A stretch of 64,000 nucleotides of DNA from Endomychus coccineus (taxonomy: Eukaryota > Arthropoda > Insecta > Coleoptera > Endomychidae), in contig OY294067.1 in NCBI GenBank assembly GCA_958510875.1, positions 27,268,912 through 27,332,911 on the forward strand, written 5' to 3'. The notes beneath the pieces were generated by a model that made no database searches, was not told where the DNA came from, and saw only the letters and a list, made by a program, of their open reading frames with translations. Shown here in pieces: positions 10,380 to 21,129 of this stretch (position 1 is its first letter; each line of letters opens with the position of its first letter). The translations under genes were made by a program, and so were the position numbers.

Positions 10380-11735
10380 GACAATTACAGAGCATTTAAA
10401 CTGCTTGATTGGGCCCATTGTGCGTTGTTGACCGAGTCTTGTATCAAGGGTGATACAAGACTCAGTCCAGCATGCCTGAGGCAGCTCCGAAGGCTAGGAT
10501 TCTGCATGGACTGATGTCTCCTAAGGCCTGAGACGGCATGTATGGCGCTGCCGATGTGTTGTAGTCTAAGAGAAGCCAGTGCTGAATATTCTACAAGGAT
10601 ATGAGAGGCAGTTCCGTCCGCCCCTCCGCGCTACACCTGGGCCATCAACAATGCCTTTTAAGTGTGGATATTATTCAGATGACATTGCCTGCGAGTAGTC
10701 CTGTCACCAGCTTTATGCAACTTTCGCTCATGGAGAAAAGGGGTTTCGAGGGTTTGGGCGAGAGCTCCATTGTGTAAATCTTCGCCTGCACAGAAATTAG
10801 ACAAAAAAAGGCCAATTTCCAGGAATCGAGGAAACATTTTCCATTTATAGATAAAAATGTAGTATGGGACATCTGAAATCGAAAGCCTGTAATGCATCCC
10901 CCAGACTGGTGGGGGAACATTCTTATGTATACATATATATATATATAAATGTTTTTTTTCGCAATGTATCATTTCCTTTGCGTTTTTGGAAAAAATTACA
11001 AGAATGAAAAAGTGCTTCTGTTTCTGGGCTGCGAACAGTTCGGTTCTGTTCCACCATACGGGAATAATAATATAGCTAACTAGATCCAGATCAGCTGCTT
11101 AGGCTCCAAACCCCATTTCATGCCAATTGCTCTCTTACACTAAGAAAAGGTTATCAGAGCATTTTGCCACTTAGTCCCCAGTTGCTCTTGCCAGAGTAGC
11201 TTCTTGTCCAGGATGATGTAGAACAAGCAAAAGGTTAACCTCACTAGTAGCTCATCCACGACCAAACTCCATAAAAGGGGGGAGAGTACCCTCCTTGTGG
11301 ATACCCTTCAGATATAGAATCTTTCAATGTATAAACTTGCCACTTCGTGGAAAGGTAGCTAACCTCGAGGCTGTTCATAATTTCCCCTGGCTGCTCTTGC
11401 GGGACATGCTCTATGTCCAAGAAGGCTCCAATACAGACTCCTTTCCATTTCACTTGTTGTTCCATAAAGGTAATGACCGAGTGAACGTCTCGACGGATTT
11501 GCCCGTCTGATAAGCGTTGCTGTTCTGCACGAAGAGAATAATGCGTCAGAGGTCCTGTCTACCAGCCTTTCTCAAGTTTTCAACAAAAACGACTTAAAGC
11601 TTATAGACCGGTGATCTTTAACGTTCACATCTCTTTTCACTTGCTTTAGGAATGAAGGTCACGTGAGTTCGCTTCCACCTCTTGGACGTGTATCCTATCC
11701 CAATTCAACATTTCAGCACACTAGTCAGCTGAACT
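10380..11735 (-). mobile_element. R1-like LINE remnant
   Basis: On the minus strand, 11735 to about 11040 reads as a degraded non-LTR RT (see the RT entry). The 10380-10640 segment is a relatively GC-rich stretch that could be the distal part of the same element, but no diagnostic motif confirms that. The 10640-11040 stretch between them holds no clear coding sequence apart from an AT microsatellite at 10927-10948. Confidence 0.55.
11222..11735 (-). pseudogene. R1-like reverse transcriptase fragment
   Basis: Frames on the minus strand read HVTFIPKASE, RSISLSRFCLKTL, NAYQTGKSVET and then CIGAFLDIE (motif A, catalytic Asp in FLDIE). Next come KDSISEGYPQGGYSPPFYG (motif B, normally GCPQGGVLSPLLWNL) and VVDELL. 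This order and wording are typical of R1-clade LINEs. Several stops and frame changes are present, and the YADD box is not preserved. Confidence 0.75.
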
Positions 11736-12120
11736 AGGATTGTGTCCAGACTCTTTTGCAGCGTTCACCACTCTTGTTGCCAGAGACCAGTATCTTCTAT
11801 TAAGCCCCCCGTCGGAGTGGGTGTCGCCCTCACTCTCACGAAACCTAATATCCGAAAAATGGGCCCTCATCAACAGCCAACTGTCTCTTATGGAGATTCA
11901 GTGTAGCCTCCCATCTTTTTACTTCAAGAACCGCAGTCTAGCTCCTCGATTGCCTGCTATCCTGGCTAGTTTTTCTGTGTCTGAGATAGTCTCAGTTTCA
12001 GAGCAGAGATTCTTTCAAAAAGTTCTTTGGGATTGTCTCAAGAGGTTCTTAAGTTCTTTGGGACTGTCTCAAGAAGGTTACGAAAAACGCATACAATCTG
12101 AAGATATTGAGGTGTACACT

Positions 12121-12388
12121 ATTTTACACAGTGGCGTAACTGTCCCTTCCGGAGCCCCGGTGCTGAGTCTCAATAGGGGGCCCCTTTAGAAAGAATTTAC
12201 GAAGAAGACAAACTGAAAACTAACAAAACTGTATTTACAATCACCTGTTACTGTTTACGCATGTACAAATATGGAATCAATTTTACATGTGTCATAATGC
12301 GTTAGTTGAAAATATTGAACCCCTTGTGCCCAGGGGCCCCAGCAATTGCTACGGCTGGACTGGCGGTAGCTACGTCCCTGATATTACA
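12121..12388. mobile_element. Small hAT MITE
   Basis: The element is 12129-12380 (252 bp). The left end is CAGTGGCGTAACTGTCCC and the right end in reverse complement is CAGGGACGTAGCTACCGCC. Both are followed by GGGGCCCC-type subterminal sequence. Flanking octamers ATTTTACA and ATATTACA match at 7 of 8 positions. It is non-coding. Confidence 0.75.
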
Positions 12389-12828
12389 TTTTCAATTTAA
12401 GCTGTTTGTAATTGATCATTACGAGTTGTTCAGTGGAGAGCATCAGGCCGAAGATTTATTTTCTTATTTGTTGTCAATTTATGGCAAAGCTTATCCTCTC
12501 TTGTCCCATCTGAGGAACCGCTACTGATGTGACATGATAATGATACTAACAAGGAAATGTTTGATTTCCCGTAACAGCCGACAATCTTGCGCCTACTAAG
12601 TATCCCTTCATTAGTTATTGGGAAATCGATACGTGTAATGGTTCTCGGTTATTAATAAAGATATTCTCACTATTACATCCGGTATAAATGAGTTTCTATT
12701 GCCTATTACGTTCACGATGACGGTTATTTATTCAATAACTCGCCCATCAACCAACATTCGTAATTGTTTTAATTTTATAAGTAAAAACGTAATACATGTC
12801 TATACTCTTAAAGTAATGTTTATAAAAT
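12389..12828. other. No gene seen
   Basis: AT-rich spacer between the hAT MITE and the next PLE. No motif recognised. Confidence 0.4.
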
Positions 12829-14050
12829 ATGAATCAACAAGCACCTAAACTGTATGGTTTTATTAAAAATCATAAAGAAGGGCAGTCCATCAAGCCAGTA
12901 ATTTCTTATATAAATTCGCCTTTTAGAGAACTATTAGTTGAACTCAATTCTAAATTTAAAACAATTTCAAATTTCTCATCACAACATAGTATAAAAAATT
13001 TATTCGAACTCGCGCACAAATTTAAAGACATCCACTTCCCGAAAAAATCAATTCTCATTACGTTTAATATTTCTAGTTTGTTTTAAAAAATACCTTGCAC
13101 AGAATGTCTACCACTAGTTAAAAATATATTACAGGAACAAAACATTAACATATTTATTCAAAATGAATTTTTACAACTTTTTGAACTAAGTGTCTCAGAA
13201 AATTACCTGGAGTTTATTTAGCAGTGGGTTCTCCATTAATTCCCTTAGTGGCTGACATATTTATGTCCAACTTTGAGACAATATTTTTTAAATCATTACA
13301 TACAAACAAGTTAATTTTTTGATATAGATACGTAGATGACATTATAGCATGTTTTACAGTTAATACAGATAACTATTCAAGAACACCTAAATCGCATGCA
13401 CCCCGAAATGTAACAATACCTGCAGACTCAACACACCCATTTATACATAAAATAGCAGCGTTCCGATCTATGATACATATAGCCTTTTCCATACCATTAG
13501 AAAAACCAGAGGTTTTGACTGACTTGATAAGAAACATTGAGATACATAACGGCTATTTTGTATTGCTAATAAATAATGTAATCAAGATAAAATCTTTAAA
13601 ATTAACTATTAATTTATCCCAGCAAATAAAAACTGAGAAAAAATATGTTACTTTGACGTACTTTGGCCCAATATCTGATATAATCTCGAATATCGTTAAG
13701 AAACAAAAGTTAAATGTAGCTTTCAGACCAAGCCTAAAACTTCAAAACTAAATTTAATAAATTTAGGAAGCCAGGAGCTTATAAGTTAACTTGTGAGAAA
13801 TCTAATGCTCTATACATTGGTCAAACAGGTAGATCGTTTGAAGTTAGATAGAAGGAACATTTTGAGTCATTTCAATAAAAATAATTCAAATTTTTCAAAC
13901 CATTTTCTTTATATAGAAACCAACACCGTTTTCCTCCATTAGCAAACCTAAATATATCACATACAATAACTTTTCAATCAATCTACTTAACGAGCAAGTA
14001 GATTTAGGAAGTTCCACTTTGTTCACCCTGTTAAATTTCTTGTAATACAA
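12829..14050 (+). mobile_element. Penelope-like element (PLE C), degraded
   Basis: RT N-terminal part at 12829-13086: PKLYGFIKNHKEG then KPVISYINSPFRELL, matching the PLE finger/motif 1 pattern. Motif A is decayed (ILITFNISSLF then a stop). A degenerate RYVDDI lies at about 13326-13345. The linker is 13470-13751. GIY-YIG is at 13767-13920 (GAYKLTCEKSNALYIGQTGR, then a TAG inside VR*KEHFESF). The element runs nearly full length but carries many stops and shifts. Confidence 0.8.
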
Positions 14051-14274
14051 TCCTTAGAATGTAATTACCGACAGTTTAATTCGTTTCCGTTTACTATCTC
14101 AACATAATTAACTTTAGTAGCTATGTGTACCAATAATTCTTAGAATAGATTCACTTCATTGTAAATTTCTAGGCTATTAGCTGGGAAAATAAGGAAAAAC
14201 TTTTGCTTAGAAGGTGGAATCTGAAATTTTTTTTAGCATGATGTTTTATGGACCTCAAAGGTAATTAGTTATAT

Positions 14275-14775
14275 GATAACGATATGCCTTCAGTCCCCTT
14301 TCATTTCTACCCCTCCAATATTAGACGTTATATGATTTATTCAAAACTAGGAGGTTTTTTGGGTCGCTGATCACGAACCCGAGGTCGGTTACCCGGAAAA
14401 CTCAACTGGAGACCAGAAAATCGGAAAAATTTGGCTATTTTCCATTTATTTTCCCAAACTTTGTACTTTTTGCCTTCAAGAATGTCTTCTAGTGGGTTTT
14501 TCGGCTCACTGATCACGAATCAGTGTGGAAAATTCATCAACAAGGCGGAAAAACGAGAAACTCAAATTTTCCCGGTTTTCTGATATCCGGTTGAGTTTCC
14601 CGGGTGACCGACCTCGGATTCGTTATCAGCGACCAAAAAAACCTCCTACATACCATTTTCGGAGCCTAATTTTCATTTTTTGAATAAATCATATAACGTC
14701 TAACATTGGAGGGGTAGAAATGTGCCAACTTTGACGTTCTGGGGGTGAGGGGGGGGGCAAGGGCATATCGTTATC
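14275..14775. mobile_element. Fold-back element 1 (GTCGCTGAT family)
   Basis: The ends GATAACGATATGCC (14275) and its complement (to 14775) start long imperfect inverted arms of roughly 160-220 bp around a centre near 14500. The arms contain TTTTTTGGGTCGCTGATCACGAACCCGAGG and its inverted copy TTCGTTATCAGCGACC. There is no coding potential. No target duplication could be matched, so the true ends may lie slightly elsewhere. The motif is shared with 25636-27113 and 53186-55282. Confidence 0.75.
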
Positions 14776-15688
14776 GACGGCTCCAACGACTCACTCTTCG
14801 CCGATTGTCAACTATGGCATTGCAGGGCTCGTACCTTAACTTTCGCCGGTTCAACTCCATGACTGCCATTCGGATCTTTGGGTAGTCGTGGACGAGATCA
14901 TTTCGGGAAGGGAAGACGTTTCCGATGACACTCGCGGATTAAGTTTCGCATTTTGAAAGACTCGTTCTACCTCCGACGTGATAGAGGTATAATGATTAGT
15001 GGGACGCGTTTTCTGTCAGGGTGGGGTCGTTGTCAATATTTTTACTGGGGTTTCGTTGTTTCAATTGCTAGGGGGACAAGGTTCAGGGTTGCGATGGCGA
15101 GGCTTCGGTTATTCATGATGACACCTTGCATACAGTTAAGCGGTGTTCCGAACAACTGGAGCACCCATGTCTAGCTAAGACTGAGATATCACGAATTACC
15201 TTTGGGTTCCATGAAACATCATGCACATTTTTTTTTCAATTTTTACCTTCTAAACAAAAGTTACTTATTCGGCCTTTTTCCCCAGCTTACACCCTAGACT
15301 ATATGATGTTTCAGTGTTTTCTGATTGCATGTTTTGATAATGAACTGTAAAGTTCGAAATTGCAATCAACTTTCTTTCAAATAAAGTGATATTTAACTAA
15401 GTAAAATTTCTTGTTTTCATCTGTCTTATACTAATGTTTAAATAAAGCATTATTTGAAGAGATATTTAAAATTTAATAATTGATAGAGATTATCTAAGTT
15501 ATGATTGTTTGCTGTAATTAATAATATGATTAATATAGGATAAATGCAATATAAATCAATTCATCATATAAACATATGATTTATGATAATCATTAGTAAA
15601 TGTTGTTAGTCTCGATGGAATGTATGTTTCGCGTTTAATTGGAAAGTATAAGCTTGTCTACACCTTTCATAAGACCATTTTGTAACAT
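14776..15688. other. Unassigned, locally GC-richer segment
   Basis: From about 14820 to 15180 the sequence is clearly GC-richer than its surroundings and carries a 73-residue plus frame (14953-15174), but nothing in either strand matches a family I recognise. It may be an old transposon coding fragment. The remainder is AT-rich spacer. Confidence 0.35.
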
Positions 15689-15766
15689 ATTAGAGAAATA
15701 GTTTCATTAGGACGCTATTGGCCCAATGAGAGGGAGACCAAAACGCCTAATGAAACTCTCTCAATA
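15689..15766. repeat. Short inverted repeat
   Basis: GTTTCATTAGG near 15701 is mirrored by CCTAATGAAAC near 15748, each flanked by GAGA/TCTC and TATT/AATA. About 25 bp per arm, imperfect, with a spacer of about 30 bp. It could be a tiny MITE; no target duplication was identified. Confidence 0.4.
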
Positions 15767-15957
15767 CTATTTTTTCGTAAAGCATAAAGTGATGGAAAAA
15801 AATAATAGATGTTTAGCTAGAAGCTCATTTTCCAACATTAATTCCAATAGCAACGCTTAGACAATAGGTGAACTCTCATTAGTGATTGAAACAAAATAAT
15901 TAACTGCTTCACCAGTGATTACAGTATATAGAATAATCAATGGTGTTCAATCGAATA

Positions 15958-16021
15958 GTTCATGTTGAATAAAATATTGGCTGAAATGGTAATTTTAGCC
16001 AATATTTTATTCAACATGAAC
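15958..16021. repeat. Near-perfect 29-bp hairpin
   Basis: Arms 15958-15986 and 15993-16021 pair at 28 of 29 positions around a 6-base loop (TGGTAA). The arm starts GTTCATGTTGAATAAAATAT. It has the length and shape of a precursor microRNA stem, but also of a fold-back transposon junction. No flanking pri-miRNA signal can be judged by eye. Confidence 0.6.
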
Positions 16022-16389
16022 AAGTCTATCGTACGTCCATTTATCTCTATATCTTTTCATAATATTTCATTTCAATCCACTTGAATTGATTTTCACTCCA
16101 TGAATTACCGAGCATTAATTACTAAACGCGGATTTCAAAACATTCCTAATCAGTATACACAAACACATAAAATGAAACTAAACCGTGAATGTTTAGAATG
16201 GAATTCACTGATTGTTTTAGAATTCGCATTTCAGCATAAATTCAGTCTTTCGTGTGGACCATTTTTTTTTATATTTCGATGATAGAACCAGTTGATAGTA
16301 GCATTGTGACGAAAGTAATCTCATTTTATCGTTTCAAGAAAGAATGATTATGAAAAGATTTGGTCACATCGATTTTCAATTAATGAAGA
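16022..16389. other. No gene seen
   Basis: A 60-residue plus frame at 16100-16282 shows no recognisable motif. Ordinary AT-rich sequence before the LINE. Confidence 0.4.
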
Positions 16390-16743
16390 TTCTAGAACTA
16401 CAAAATAGAGCTACAAAATTGTGAATAACCAGCAATATGGCTTTCGTCAGCAGAGACCAATGGGAGACCTGCTTGCCTACGTAACACATGTATGGCAGAA
16501 ATCTATTGGAAAACATGGAGAATCTCTAGGTCTATCATTTAGATATCTCCAAAGCATTTGACCGAGTTTGGCACCAAAGCCTTCTTGGGAAACTGTCGTC
16601 ATATGGGTTACCGCCTCAACTTTGTCGCTTACTATCGAGTTTTCTCCCAGATACATCCATGTGGTATCCTCCGATATAATGGCTATTGACTCTGGTGTTC
16701 CACAGGGATGTGCTTTAGCACCTTTTCTACATTTCTAAATTAC

Positions 16744-17172
16744 TTAGATTTTAGGCAGTACTGTATTTTGAAATTGATAAACTTTCTTGAGAAATGCTAA
16801 TGTTGATTTTTCAATTTCGTTTTCCCTTATGTGATCAAAATAATCTTCATACCGAGTTAGAATATTTATTTTTGAACATGTAAATCCCAGATTTGTATTG
16901 CCTAAACGGATTTTGACCTTGTTCTTGCATCAATAGACAAGTGTTATTGCAAATTTATTAGTTATTGAAAGATCATGATTGAAACTTTTGGATCTTATCG
17001 AATTGTTGGAAATTGATGGATCTAATTCCATTTGGCGTTTTTGGTAAAAAATTAACTTATTGATCAAGGATTTGTCGTAACCCTTATCTGTCGCTATCTG
17101 CTGCAATTTCCCAATTTGGTTGCTATGATTTTCCTGACTCAAAGAGACACTCGGATCAACTGGAACTGCTCC
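16744..17172 (-). mobile_element. PLE fragment inserted in the LINE
   Basis: On the minus strand it reads SLSQENHSNQIGKLQQIATD, GYDKSLINKLIFYQKRQMEL (PLE linker, as in 8400-8200), then a decayed GIY-YIG stretch (RLGNTNLGFTC..NILTRYEDYF). It separates two halves of the LINE RT that are continuous in the paralogue near 19980. No target duplication was recognised. Confidence 0.7.
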
Positions 17173-18017
17173 ATATAAAAGATCTGCTGCAGTGTCCACA
17201 GCTTTGCAGATGATGGTACACTTCATACCACTTTCTCATCTAGAGTCCCTATTCCATTCAGTGAATCCAGATGAGCGAGACAGAGACATAATTAATGGAA
17301 ATCTGGCAAAGATTTTGCAATGTGGATGTGATAATCTAGTAGAGTTTAATGCAACAAAAACTCAAGCTTGCGTCTTCGCCAAGAAGGAAGATCCCACAAT
17401 GCCTAATATGGTGATTTCAGGTACAACTATTCCTATAAAGTCTTCCATAACAATGCTCGGGATCACCACCAACAGCACCCTCCCATGGGACAATCACCAA
17501 AAACTTGGTTCTCTGTTCCGTGCCAAGAGCAATTATACATCCCAGCAGCTCCTCATAATCTACAAAACACAGAGATTCGACCTATCTCGGAGTACTGTTC
17601 ACATGTTTGGAGTTCGGCTCTCAAACGTACGCTGGATTCTATCCAGGAGAGAGCTAATCGTTTGATTGATGATGTCACACTTACGAGTTCATTTGAGCCC
17701 TCTAGAACATCGTAGAAAGGTGGGAAATCTCTCCCTTTTCTATAGTTATTTCCATGGTCGGTGTTCATCAGAAATCTCGTCCATTATTCCACCACGAGGT
17801 ACTCCAGATAGGCGGACTAGACGAGCTCAAACTAGTCACCACTTCAATGTCAATTCACCGAACTTTTTCCTACCAGACTTCATTTTTTATCGAACAGCGA
17901 AGTTGTGGATCTCTTTACCTAGTGAAGTCTTTCCCTATGCCTTAACCTCCAAACCTTCAATGGAAATACGAATGTCTATCTCATCTCCCAATATTCCACA
18001 GCTGGCTCACACGATGT
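17173..18017 (+). pseudogene. LINE RT palm and C-terminal region
   Basis: Contains FADDGT, RDIINGNLAKILQ, TKTQACVFAKKEDP, SGTTIPIKSSITMLGI, then across frame changes QLLIIYKTQ, RPISEYCSHVWSSALKRTLD and SIQERANRLIDD. The end reads LEHRRKVGNLSLFYSYFHGR, CSSEISSIIPPRGTPDRRTR and FIFYRTAKLWISLPSEVFP, the usual C-terminal signature of Jockey/CR1-like insect LINEs. At least three frame breaks are present. The tail continues past the hAT insertion at 18667. Confidence 0.8.
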
Positions 18018-18666
18018 CAGGGCCGGATTTAGAGGTCTGGAGGCCTTGGGGCAACAAAGGAGTGGAGGCCCCCTGGCCCTAAATTATTTTCCAAATAAAA
18101 TGAACAATTTTTTCAGTCGAGTTTTTCAACAAATAGTTTATTGTGAAACCAAGTAAATTCTTTTAGTATTTAACAAACATATATAAATATAATCGGAAAT
18201 AAGAATTATCTGAAATTAAATTTTTGCGTTAACGAACGGAACCTTCCGAGCTTTTTTCGCCGAAAAATCCAGTTCCCGAAGTAGAGAAAGTTTTGATAGA
18301 CGGTTTTGTCCCATCGTCGTTCGAAGCCTATTTTTTTAAATTTTCATTTTCGAAAATGAGCGCTCGCCGGTGCAATTTGATACCATCAAAACCAAATACA
18401 TTCTCAATGCAATTTCGAGGTTTGGGAATGTAGCTCTGCAATTTTTATCTTCGAGAATTTGGTAGTAAAATAGTTCTGGAGATTGGTCTTTTCCGAAGTC
18501 CTTTCTGTATGAGTCGATCAAAGACACAAATTGAACCAACTTATTATTAAGACTAGTGTTTACTAGTCGGAATTTAAAAGATTTTTTTTTTCCGTATTCT
18601 ATTATGGGGGCCTCTCTTTTGTGGAGGCCCCGGTTGCCCTCCCCTAAATCCGGCCTTGCACGATGT
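18010..18666. mobile_element. hAT deletion derivative in the LINE tail
   Basis: The element is 18018-18658 (641 bp). Ends are CAGGGCCGGATTTAGAGG and, in reverse complement, CAAGGCCGGATTTAGGGG. A perfect 8-bp duplication CACGATGT lies at 18010-18017 and 18659-18666. The interrupted LINE sequence (CTCACACGATGT then TCATCGAACATT) is continuous in the paralogue at about 20428. The element keeps the 3' end of a transposase gene. Confidence 0.92.
18225..18658 (-). pseudogene. hAT transposase C-terminal dimerisation domain
   Basis: The minus frame ends in FPNLEIALRMYLVLMVSNCT, GERSFSKMKI, one stop, then KNRLRTTMGQNRLSKLSLL. This is the conserved hAT dimerisation motif (family pattern: IALRxxLxxPVT.ASxERSFSKLKxIK..LRSTM.QDRL). 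Only the last part of a full transposase (normally 600 or more residues) remains, so the DDE catalytic residues are absent. The second half sits after an in-frame TAA. Confidence 0.85.
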
Positions 18667-18710
18667 TCATCGAACATTATAAGTTTCCCTCTCCTGTAGT
18701 CGAAAGTAGA

Positions 18711-19557
18711 AAAAAAAACTTCGAAATTTCATAGCCAACTTGAGGTACGCAATTTCATAAAAATATGAAATATATTATAAAAAATATATAATATACTCAC
18801 GATAGTATTCTATAATATAAGTAATTTAAAAACAATATGAAAGTGTTTTATTTTATCAATATGATAAATTATCACACGTGTAACGTCTACCACCATTGAT
18901 TTCATACTCTATGTGGTTTGAAATAAATCATACAATAATATCTTACGAATAAATAAGTCGATAAAATCTTGATTTTTCAACCATACACGTCGAGAGGCTC
19001 ATTGTAGTAACAATATGGAAGTGCGTGTTTTGGGAACGGAAACAAAACTACCACCTTCCGATATCTCGAGCACCACACGCAAATTCTTAAAGTCTTGCTC
19101 ACGCCATACCGTTAGGAGACATTGATGTTGATTCATCACTATAATTAATAAACTTGGAGTTTGTTACCAACCTCTACTAACTGTACTCGTTTTACGACTC
19201 TTAACAAAATACTGTAAATGTATCTAGAATAATTACTCGCTGTAACACAATAAATTGGAGAATAAATTGCAATATTGGATCATTTATTATCATCAATCTT
19301 CCTTGATCTTGTTATATCTGTGCAAGCCTATCATATTCATTGCTATATTATGTGAACGAAACGTTAAGGTAGATGTCTTGTATGGGAGCTTCCTTTTACC
19401 AGCTTCATCCAATTATAAGTTAACATTCTTGAAGAAAACGGTGAGACAACATTTTTTTTGACTACCCAGAACCGGAGATAATCGCCTTTGAATCTGGCAT
19501 TTCATTGACTGTTTTACATTGCCAGGACTTATAATCGGATCATGAAAACACATAGTT
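18711..19557. other. No gene; PLE-P3-type tail remnant
   Basis: At 18838-18900 the sequence (GTTTTATTTTATCAATATG then GATAAATTATCACA and CCACCATTGA) matches the tail of the P3 PLE terminus at 34280-34345. Nothing else is recognisable. Confidence 0.4.
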
Positions 19558-19861
19558 TCAACGATGGAAAGAACTGTACACCGGGTTCAAGTTTGAAATC
19601 TTTCAATTTTGCAATTAGTTGCAAAGTATTTTTCACAGATAAACTTGGTGCGACTCGGAAGTTGCTGAATTTCTTAACTAACCATTTTTGCAAAATTATA
19701 CGTAATGTTTGAAATGATTGGTCTCATAGAATTCCTAAATTATATTGCTTACTTAAGATTCATAAACCGGGTAATTCCATGAGACCAATCATTTCAAACA
19801 TTAATAGTCTTACGTATAACATAGGGAAATGGTTAGTTAACTCAACGTTGTCACTCATTTT
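19558..19861. mobile_element. PLE RT fragments in head-to-head inversion
   Basis: Minus strand 19735-19558 reads MRPIISNITYNFAK, then LVKKFSNFRVAPSLSVKNTL and KLKDFKLEPGVQF. Plus strand 19734-19861 reads IPKLYCLLKIHKPGNSMRPI then SNINSLTYNIGKWLV. The two share an inverted overlap (19667-19732 versus 19780-19850). Both are PLE RT finger-region sequence. The plus part runs directly into LINE sequence at about 19862. Confidence 0.8.
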
Positions 19862-20470
19862 AAAGTTTTCTCTCAGACAGATCACTCCATGTCGTGGTTG
19901 ACAGAGTATCCTCCAAAACGATGGCTTTAACTCTCGTTCCACAGGGAACTGTCTTGGCACCAACTTTGTTTCTGCTCAATATAAACGATCTGGTGGAAGT
20001 GAAAACCTGTTCCGTCCACAGGTTTGCAGATGATGTACACTTCATACCGCTTCTCATCTAGAGCCCCTACATCAACCAATGAAGCCAGAAGAGCGAGACA
20101 GAGACAGGTTGACTCAATTAAAGATGTGATAGTCTAGTAGAGTTTAATGTAATCAAACCTCAAGCAAGTGGGAGATCTATTTCCATGGTCGGTGTTCATC
20201 AGAACTCTCGTCTGTTGTTAGACCAAGAGAGATTCCAGATAGGCGGACTCAAACTATTCACCCCTTCATTGTGAAGCTCGAGACCTGACGAACTTCTTCC
20301 TATTTCATTCTCATATCTAACAGCGAACTTCTGGAACTCTTTACTTTGTGAGGCTTTCCTCATGCTTAAAACCTCCACCCCTTCAAAAAAAATTCGAAAG
20401 CATTTCCTCACCCACCGCTGGCTCACACGATATCCTTCGAACATTATATATAGGTTTCCCTCTCGTGTAG
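19862..20470 (+). mobile_element. Jockey/CR1-like LINE, copy 2, internally deleted
   Basis: RT reads FLSDRSLHVVVDRVSSKTMA, VPQGTVLAPTLFLLNINDLV, CSVHRFADDVHF (motifs B and C). After about 20160 it jumps to YFHGRCSSELSSVVRPREIP and the C-terminal tail, so roughly 550 bp present in copy 1 are missing. It lacks both insertions found in copy 1 and acts as their empty-site control. Stops throughout. Confidence 0.8.
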
Positions 20471-20578
20471 TCAAATTAAAAAAAAAATATTTTTTTTTGT
20501 TGATGCACCAATTCTCAAAGGAACCCTATAAATCAACAGTGTATATTTTTTATTGTCTTGACACTATTATAAAATTTA

Positions 20579-20950
20579 TTCATACTGACAGTTAAATTAT
20601 TTACACCATTGCTCCACAGTGTGACCACAGAAAATAAACTGCATCTTCACACTTCGAAGACGTGATTTGAATCTTAAAATGAGAATATTGGACACTTTTG
20701 CAGGTTATATGATATATATTTATAACCAAAAAAATACCGTTGTCCTTATGGTTCAACATTCATTTATACTGACGTTCAATTATTTACACCATTGCACCAC
20801 AGTGTGACCACAGAAAATAGACTGCATCTTCACACTTCGAACACGTGATTTGAATTTCGAAATGAGAATATCTGACCCTTTTGCAGCTTAAATATATACG
20901 TGTCATAGCTATTTATAACCATAAAATAAATACTGTTGTCCTCATCGTTC
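20579..20950 (+). repeat. Tandem duplication, 184-bp unit
   Basis: Two adjacent copies share CACAGTGTGACCACAGAAAA, CTGCATCTTCACACTTCGAA and ACGTGATTTGAAT. Landmarks (ATACTGAC) sit at 20582 and 20766. The copies are roughly 85-90% alike by eye. Non-coding. Confidence 0.75.
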
Positions 20951-21129
20951 AATAAATTACTTTAATTCAATTTGAAAAACTGGAGATGGGTGTCAAAAAT
21001 TATACTCAAAACGGAGCTACCACACCCAAAAACAATACAGTTTTCACCATTTTAAAGTGATCTGCATAATTCATAATCTATACGACCAATTGAAACGATG
21101 TAATCGTATCCACAAATACTCTCCCCTTT

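Larger units (their letters stand above)
16390..18710 (+). mobile_element. Jockey/CR1-like LINE, copy 1, twice interrupted
   Basis: The RT starts near 16420 (NNQQYGFRQQRPMGDLLAYV), continues through KAFDRVWHQSLLGKL and SGVPQGCALAP, then breaks at about 16744, where a PLE fragment sits. RT resumes at about 17173 with HSFADDGT (YADD-type box with Phe) and runs through NGNLAKILQ and KTQACVFAKKE into the LINE C-terminal region. A hAT derivative (18018-18658) splits the tail. The paralogue at 19862-20470 lacks both insertions. Confidence 0.85.

Noticed and set aside
11740..12189. 149-residue plus-strand frame, the longest in that part
   Set aside because: It overlaps the region upstream of a minus-strand R1-like RT and runs into a hAT MITE; no known motif on the plus strand, so it is likely an antisense shadow.
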